Of a DNA stretch of 5,753 nucleotides, positions 1 to 3,211 are shown in pieces; the stretch's first letter is position 1, and each line of letters starts with the position of its first letter. Both the position numbers and the translations under genes were made by a program. Source of the DNA: DATLZC01 sp037444005 (GTDB lineage: Bacteria; Chloroflexota; Dehalococcoidia; DSTF01; JACRBR01). The notes below the pieces were generated by a model, which was not told the DNA's origin, ran no database searches, and saw only the letters and a program-made list of their open reading frames with translations. The stretch is from NCBI GenBank assembly GCA_037444005.1, contig JBBING010000117.1:1-5753 (forward strand), written 5' to 3'.

Positions 1-1464
1 GGAGCCATCGCGCTGGCCATCGGCGCCATCGGCTTCGGCACGCTCGGCGCGCCGAGCACCCAGGCGGTGCCCACGAAGCTCGTGGCGATCTCGCCGACGA
101 TGCTCGCCCCCTGTACGGGCGTGACGGCCAGAGATGGTCTGACCGCGGCCGAGCTGGCGGATGCGGACACGACCACGACGAACGACATCGACGACTGCGT
201 CGGTGACGGCGACGGCACGTTCGAGGCGTCCGACCTCGAGGGCGTGGACCTCGACGGCAACCAGCTCGACGAGGACGGCGACGTGCTGGCCGGCAACGGC
301 GCTCTCATCCTGTTCATTTTCGTCGACGACGACGATAACGTGACGGTCGACCCGAAGACCGCGATCAACACGACCAACGACGCCTCGGTTCCGAGCCCGA
401 CCGCCTCCAACGACAGCGCTGGCGACTGGCTGTGCAACGACGGAACGGCACCGGGCGACGCGGAGGAGGATTGCGACGGGGATGGCACGGTGGGCGACGG
501 GCTCATCGTGACGTACCTGTACTCCAACGGCAGCGGGGCGCCGGGGCAGACGGTGAATGTGGACGTGACGCAGGAGAGCGTCACGGTCTCGATTCCCGTC
601 ACTCTGGTCGGCAACCCGGACGAGATCACCATCAACGAGGTCAAGGAAGTCGCCTCCGTCGAGAACGAGGGCTGCGCCAGCGCTGACGTGAGCGACGGCC
701 TGGACAACGACGAGGACGGCGACAAGATCTTCCTGTGGGCCGACGTCGTCGACAGCGACGGCACGGCGCTCACGATGATCCCGGTTTCGTGGACCAGCAG
801 CGACACCGACGTGGCCGCTATCGCCGACACGAGCGGGGTCACCGTGGAGAGCGAGGTGACGGCGGCGTTTGCAGTGCTCTGCGGCCAGGATGAAACGGGC
901 GAGGTCACTGTCACCGCGTCGTTCACTGACGTGGCGTTCGGTGGTGAAGCCGAATCCGACACCGCGACGAAGACGATCGTCGGCCTGCCGGCGAATGTGT
1001 CGCTGTCGGCGAGCCCGGCAGCCATCGACTGCAACGGCGTGAACAGCTCGACGGTGACCGCCACGGTGACCGACGCCGACGGCAACAACGTGGTCGACGG
1101 CACGTCGGTGAACTTCTCGGTGGTCGCGCTCGGCACGGCCGACCCGATCAACGCCACGACGACGGACGGCCAGGCGAGCAGCACGATCACGCCGCTCTCC
1201 GGCAACGCCGCAGGCGTGACCGTCATCGTAACGGCGGGCGACGCGCAGGCGTCGGTCCGGGTGGACTGCATCCTGGCGACGCCGACGGCGCCGGCCGCGT
1301 CGCCGACGCCGGGCGGGCCGGTCCGCCCGCCGAGCACCGGCAACGGCGGCTACCTGAGCCAGGACGCCGCCGGCGGCTTCTCCTGGATCGCCCTCGCGGG
1401 TCTGGCGATCGGCGCGCTGGCGCTGACGCTGGGCGGCGCGGCGGTCCGGAAGGTCTCCCGGTAG
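1..1464 (+). CDS. Secreted, C-terminally anchored surface protein with bacterial Ig-like domains (5' partial)
   Basis: The frame is open from the first base, so the true start lies upstream; a GTG at 67 would remove the export signal. Residues are numbered from the first codon in the window. Residues 1-22 look like the hydrophobic core and end of a signal peptide, with likely cleavage after STQA. Residues 23-210 are rich in Asp and Gly, including a dockerin/EF-hand-like loop (DGDGTFEASDL, about 69-79). A Big_2-like domain covers about 215-327 (VSWTSSDTDVAAIADTSG). A Big_1/invasin-like domain covers about 330-423 (TVTATVTDADGN, then TTTDGQASSTI). A Pro/Thr-rich linker, PPSTG at 443-447, a hydrophobic helix at about 460-482 and the basic tail RKVSR follow. 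Eight cysteines (38, 66, 145, 158, 225, 294, 344, 423) may form disulfides. Family knowledge suggests an extracellular structural or adhesive role; the ligand is unknown. A terminator follows, so this gene ends its transcript. Confidence 0.85.
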   Translation, partial: GAIALAIGAIGFGTLGAPSTQAVPTKLVAISPTMLAPCTGVTARDGLTAAELADADTTTTNDIDDCVGDGDGTFEASDLEGVDLDGNQLDEDGDVLAGNGALILFIFVDDDDNVTVDPKTAINTTNDASVPSPTASNDSAGDWLCNDGTAPGDAEEDCDGDGTVGDGLIVTYLYSNGSGAPGQTVNVDVTQESVTVSIPVTLVGNPDEITINEVKEVASVENEGCASADVSDGLDNDEDGDKIFLWADVVDSDGTALTMIPVSWTSSDTDVAAIADTSGVTVESEVTAAFAVLCGQDETGEVTVTASFTDVAFGGEAESDTATKTIVGLPANVSLSASPAAIDCNGVNSSTVTATVTDADGNNVVDGTSVNFSVVALGTADPINATTTDGQASSTITPLSGNAAGVTVIVTAGDAQASVRVDCILATPTAPAASPTPGGPVRPPSTGNGGYLSQDAAGGFSWIALAGLAIGALALTLGGAAVRKVSR

Positions 1465-1492
1465 CGTGAGGCTCTAGACGGCCGAATCGAAC

Positions 1493-1530
1493 GGGGCCTG
1501 TCCCTCTTGCGAGGGGCAGGCCCCTTCGTT
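1493..1530 (+). terminator. Rho-independent terminator after the surface-protein gene
   Basis: The left arm GGGGCCTGTCCCTC (1493-1506) pairs with GAGGGGCAGGCCCC (1511-1524) over 14 bp, with one G-U wobble, around a TTGC loop. TTCGTT follows, so the U-tract is weak. It begins 28 bases after the stop codon. The stem is very stable, but with such a poor T-run termination could be partial. The right arm shares GGGCAGGC with the nearby palindromic repeats, so it may derive from that family. Confidence 0.75.
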
Positions 1531-1569
1531 CGCCCGGCGCCCCGCGCCCGTCCCGCCGCGCCCGGCGTG

Positions 1570-1593
1570 CCCCGGTCCCCCGCCCCTCCCCCC
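1570..1593 (-). other. Canonical G-quadruplex motif on the minus strand
   Basis: Read on the minus strand there are four G-tracts of 6, 4, 5 and 4 separated by loops A, C and ACC. This meets the usual G3+N1-7 rule with very short loops. The + strand is correspondingly C-rich and could form an i-motif. It lies between the terminator and the first palindromic repeat. A chance origin in GC-rich DNA cannot be excluded, and no function is claimed. Confidence 0.5.
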
Positions 1594-1596
1594 GCG

Positions 1597-1847
1597 ATGA
1601 AGGGCAGGCTTCAGCCTGCCCGGCGGCGGACCGATGGCGGGCCGGCCTGTCGCCGTCCATGAAGGGCAGGCTTCAGCCTGCCCGGCGGTGGANNNNNNNN
1701 NNNNNNNNNNNNNNNNNNNNNNNNNNNNNNNNNNNNNNNNNNNNNNNNNNNNNNNNNNNNNNNNNNNNNNNNNNNNNNNNNNNNNNNNNNNNCGGGCCGG
1801 CCTGTCGCCGTCCATGAAGGGCAGGCTTCAGCCTGCCCGGCGGTGGA
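1597..1847. repeat. Tandem array of palindromic (REP-like) repeats interrupted by the assembly gap
   Basis: A 33-bp unit occurs at 1597-1629, 1659-1691 and 1814-1846. It holds the perfect hairpin GGGCAGGCT-TC-AGCCTGCCC followed by GGCGGYGG. The first two copies are spaced at 62 bp. The 29-base spacer between them (1630-1658) can also fold: GATGGCG (1633-1639) pairs with CGCCGTC (1651-1657). The 55 bases before the gap (1638-1692) are identical to the 55 bases after it (1793-1847), so the array probably continues through the missing sequence with unknown copy number. The compact GC-rich palindromes in intergenic DNA resemble bacterial REP/BIME elements, but no REP-associated transposase is in the window. 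Confidence 0.85.
1693..1792. other. Assembly gap (100 Ns)
   Basis: Exactly 100 Ns, the conventional placeholder for a scaffold gap of unknown length. Both edges lie in the same 55-bp repeat sequence, which explains the break. The true length and content here are unknown. Confidence 0.97.
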
Positions 1848-1885
1848 ACCATGGCGGGCCGGCCACGCTGAAGCGTGGCCTTCAT
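1814..1885. repeat. Composite two-hairpin palindromic repeat, copy 1 (upstream of HEPN-MNT)
   Basis: A 72-bp element holds hairpin A (GGGCAGGCT-TC-AGCCTGCCC), a GGCGGTGG linker, and hairpin B (GGCCACGCT-GA-AGCGTGGCC, 1861-1880). The ends are inverted: ATGAAGG at the left and CCTTCAT at the right, so the whole element could fold with two arms. It matches 2951-3022 at 65 of 72 positions in the same orientation. Its first 34 bases overlap the last unit of the tandem array. Confidence 0.85.
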
Positions 1886-2001
1886 GGAAGGGGGACGGGG
1901 CCGTCGCCCCATGGCCGGGGGCGCGGCCCGGGTCGCACGGCCGGCCGGACGGGCCCGCCGTCGTGAAAGGACCCCGTGGTAGAATCGCGTGAGGGCGTCG
2001 C

Positions 2002-2394
2002 GTGAGGGAGGAGACCGAGCGCTGGTGGCGGCGCGCGCTGGAGGATATGAAGACGGCGCGCGTCACCTTCGCGGGCGAACGGTGGTCCGCGACCGCGTTC
2101 TTCGCCCAGCAAGCTACGGAAAAGGGCCTGAAGGCGCTATGGGTCGAGCGCACGGGAGAGCCGCCAGCCAGAACGCACGATGTGGTCCGTCTTGCGGAGA
2201 CGACCGGTTGCCCGGTCGGGCGGGACGCTCTGGATCAGCTCAGCCGTGCGTACCTGCTGTCGAGATATCTCGACGCCGGGAGCGGCCTGGAGAGCGACGT
2301 CGATGAACCAGCGGTAAGGCGGCTCATGACCGCCGCCGAAGAGGTGCTGGCATGGGTGGAACGACAGTTATCGATGACGTCGTCGCGCGACTGA
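2002..2394 (+). CDS. HEPN-domain protein of a HEPN-MNT gene pair
   Basis: A 130-residue all-helical HEPN domain protein of the PF05168 type. Visible hallmarks are the N-terminal WWRRALEDMKTAR helix, the AFFAQQATEKGLKALW helix (about 32-47), the RTHD motif (57-60) and SRYLDAG (87-93) in the place of the usual ARYPD. Such proteins are encoded beside minimal nucleotidyltransferases, where the HEPN partner is often an RNase toxin or a substrate-binding partner. The start is the GTG at 2002, preceded by GAGGG (1991-1995) at 6 bases; it keeps the family's first helix, which the next in-frame ATG at 2047 would delete. A TAGAAT at 1980-1985 could be a -10 box, but no good -35 is seen. The 3' end overlaps the MNT gene by 43 bases. 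The only His is H59, with no Arg 5-7 residues before it, so the canonical Rx4-6H RNase motif is missing. Confidence 0.85.
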   Translation: MREETERWWRRALEDMKTARVTFAGERWSATAFFAQQATEKGLKALWVERTGEPPARTHDVVRLAETTGCPVGRDALDQLSRAYLLSRYLDAGSGLESDVDEPAVRRLMTAAEEVLAWVERQLSMTSSRD

Positions 2395-2726
2395 GCAGGC
2401 GGCTCGCCGAACGGCTGCGCCTGTATGCGCTCATTCTATTCGGGTCGCGCGCGCATGGCGTCGCGGCGCCGGAAAGCGACTACGACTTCGTCGTCGTGTC
2501 CCCGGATTTCGAAGGCGTGCCGTTTCTCGAGCGCGGACGGCTGTTGTTGCCGCTCCGCGAACCCGGCGTCTCGTACGACTTCCTCTGTTATACGCCGGAG
2601 GAGTTCGGGCGGCTCGCGAGTCAGGCGACGATGGTCCGCGACATCGCCCGCGAGGGCCGCTGGCTCGTGAGGCCTCGACGGCGCCGGAAGGTCCACGCCA
2701 AACAGCCCGCGTCGCGCGTCGAGTAG
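2352..2726 (+). CDS. Minimal nucleotidyltransferase (MNT, Pol-beta superfamily), partner of the HEPN protein
   Basis: A 124-residue protein with the MNT signature GSRAHGVAAPESDYDFVVV: G31-S32 bind the nucleotide phosphates, D43 and D45 bind metal, and D76 in SYDFLCYT fits the third catalytic acid. All key residues are present, so it should be able to transfer nucleotides. In the characterised HepT/MntA pairs the MNT is the antitoxin and AMPylates the HEPN toxin; applying that here is inference. The ATG at 2352 lies inside the HEPN gene, 43 bases before its stop, with AGAGG (2340-2344) 7 bases upstream, which points to translational coupling in a two-gene operon. The length is normal for the family. 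The C-terminus is strongly basic (RPRRRRKVHAK, 107-117), possibly a disordered tail. A few AT-ending codons such as tgt, tat and cta differ mildly from gyrA. Confidence 0.88.
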   Translation: MGGTTVIDDVVARLSRRLAERLRLYALILFGSRAHGVAAPESDYDFVVVSPDFEGVPFLERGRLLLPLREPGVSYDFLCYTPEEFGRLASQATMVRDIAREGRWLVRPRRRRKVHAKQPASRVE

Positions 2727-2767
2727 TACGTCCCTGCGACAGGCCACCTTGGGGTGCGAGCCCGAGG

Positions 2768-2933
2768 GTCATGCTGAGCCCGAGCGAAGCGAGGGCGAAG
2801 CATCTCTCGCCCGGTGTAGGGCGATTCCCTCGGGGCGACGGCCTCGGTGGGCGCACGGAGGGCCTCGCCGGGGGGCGACGTTCGGGCAGGGGAGGAGAGA
2901 TGCTTCGTCGGCCTGCGGCCTCCTCAGCATGAC
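2768..2933. repeat. Long interrupted inverted repeat
   Basis: The outer arms GTCATGCTGAG (2768-2778) and CTCAGCATGAC (2923-2933) pair perfectly over 11 bp. The inner arms CGAAGCATCTCTC (2796-2808) and GAGAGATGCTTCG (2895-2907) pair perfectly over 13 bp. Each side has an unpaired segment of 15-17 bases (2779-2795 and 2908-2922), and both segments can form a small local stem. The central spacer is 86 bases with no reading frame of interest. The structure resembles a non-autonomous intergenic element. From memory, and unverified, similar TCATGCTGAG...GAAGCATCTC sequences recur between genes in GC-rich bacteria. Confidence 0.8.
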
Positions 2934-2950
2934 AATGGTCCTTCCCCTCG

Positions 2951-3022
2951 GTGAAGGGCAGGCTTCAGCCTGCCCGGCGGTGGCCCCATGGCCCGCCGGC
3001 CACACTGAAGTGTGGCCTTCAT
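2951..3022. repeat. Composite two-hairpin palindromic repeat, copy 2 (downstream of HEPN-MNT)
   Basis: Same 72-bp layout and orientation as 1814-1885, with seven substitutions. Hairpin A is unchanged. Hairpin B (2998-3017) is GGCCACACT-GA-AGTGTGGCC, where a G-to-A change in the left arm is matched by C-to-T in the right arm, so pairing is preserved. The left end begins GTGAAGG instead of ATGAAGG, and the right end CCTTCAT is conserved. Confidence 0.85.
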
Positions 3023-3053
3023 ACTGGGGGAAACCGTGGTGGCCCCAAGGTTT

Positions 3054-3081
3054 GCCGGCCACGCTAAAGCGTGGCCTTCAT
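3054..3081. repeat. Solitary hairpin-B repeat copy
   Basis: GGCCACGCT-AA-AGCGTGGCC (3057-3076) is a perfect 9-bp stem, followed by the same TTCAT end as the composite repeats. The 28 bases match 1858-1885 at 27 positions; the only difference is in the two-base loop. Hairpin A is absent, so the two halves of the composite element can occur separately. Confidence 0.75.
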
Positions 3082-3124
3082 ATGGGGAAGGCGTGTGGGG
3101 GAAGGCGTGGCATGGGCGGGCGAA

Positions 3125-3153
3125 TTGAGCGAAGAAGGGGGAATTGGTATGCT
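3125..3153 (+). promoter_or_regulatory. Probable sigma70-type promoter of gyrA
   Basis: TTGAGC (3125-3130) and TATGCT (3148-3153) are separated by exactly 17 bases, each matching 4 of 6 consensus positions, and a TGG precedes the -10 as an extended -10. Transcription would begin near 3160, giving a leader of about 50 bases. A dyad, ATGCT-N6-AGCAT (3149-3164), overlaps the -10 and start site and could be an operator. Assigned by inspection only. Confidence 0.45.
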
Positions 3154-3211
3154 TGTTCTAGCATTTGCGCGGCGCAGCCCGCTCGCCTGTAGCGAAGGAC
3201 CGTAGACCCGC

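Larger units (their letters stand above)
1465..2001. other. Non-coding, repeat-rich region between the surface-protein and HEPN genes
   Basis: No credible gene lies here. In order the region holds the terminator, a C-rich stretch (1531-1596) with a minus-strand G-quadruplex motif, the palindromic repeat array with the assembly gap, one composite repeat, and a GC-rich stretch (1886-1980). That last stretch has a small GGGGC/GCCCC hairpin (1897-1910) and an imperfect inverted repeat, ACGGCCGG (1938-1945) against CCCGCCGT (1955-1962). Open frames that cross this region consist of repeat sequence and Ns and resemble no known protein. Confidence 0.8.
2727..3211. other. Non-coding, repeat-rich region between the MNT gene and gyrA
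   Basis: No gene is supported in these 485 bases. They contain a long interrupted inverted repeat, a second composite palindromic repeat, a solitary hairpin-B copy, and then the probable gyrA promoter and leader. A short direct repeat, GGGGAAGGCGTG, occurs at 3084-3095 and 3098-3109 (14-base period). No strong terminator follows the MNT gene; a CACC-TTGG-GGTG hairpin at 2745-2756 has only a 4-bp stem. The open frames that cross this stretch are translations of the repeats. Confidence 0.8.

Noticed and set aside
67..69. GTG at 67 as the true start of the surface protein
   Set aside because: The frame is open upstream to base 1 and encodes a hydrophobic stretch ending in STQA, the end of a signal peptide, so the start lies outside the window.
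1597..1846. A CRISPR array: 33-bp palindromic repeats at a 62-bp period would give 29-base spacers
   Set aside because: The visible sequence before the third copy is identical to the spacer between copies 1 and 2, while CRISPR spacers differ. There are no cas genes, and single copies occur elsewhere in the window.
1474..2153. Several open frames on both strands crossing the N gap
   Set aside because: They read through 100 Ns and palindromic repeats, and their translations are repeated fragments such as GRLKPALH. They are not genes.
1989..2306. An alternative GTG-started frame overlapping the HEPN gene
   Set aside because: Offset by one base from the HEPN frame; its translation is Arg/Gly-rich without a domain, whereas the 2002 frame gives a clear HEPN protein.
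2745..2756. A terminator hairpin just after the MNT gene
   Set aside because: The stem is only 4 bp and no T-run follows.
2749..3192. A 147-codon + strand frame between MNT and gyrA
   Set aside because: It is a translation of the inverted repeat and palindromic repeats (EGQASACPA, PATLKRGLH), with no ribosome site or domain.
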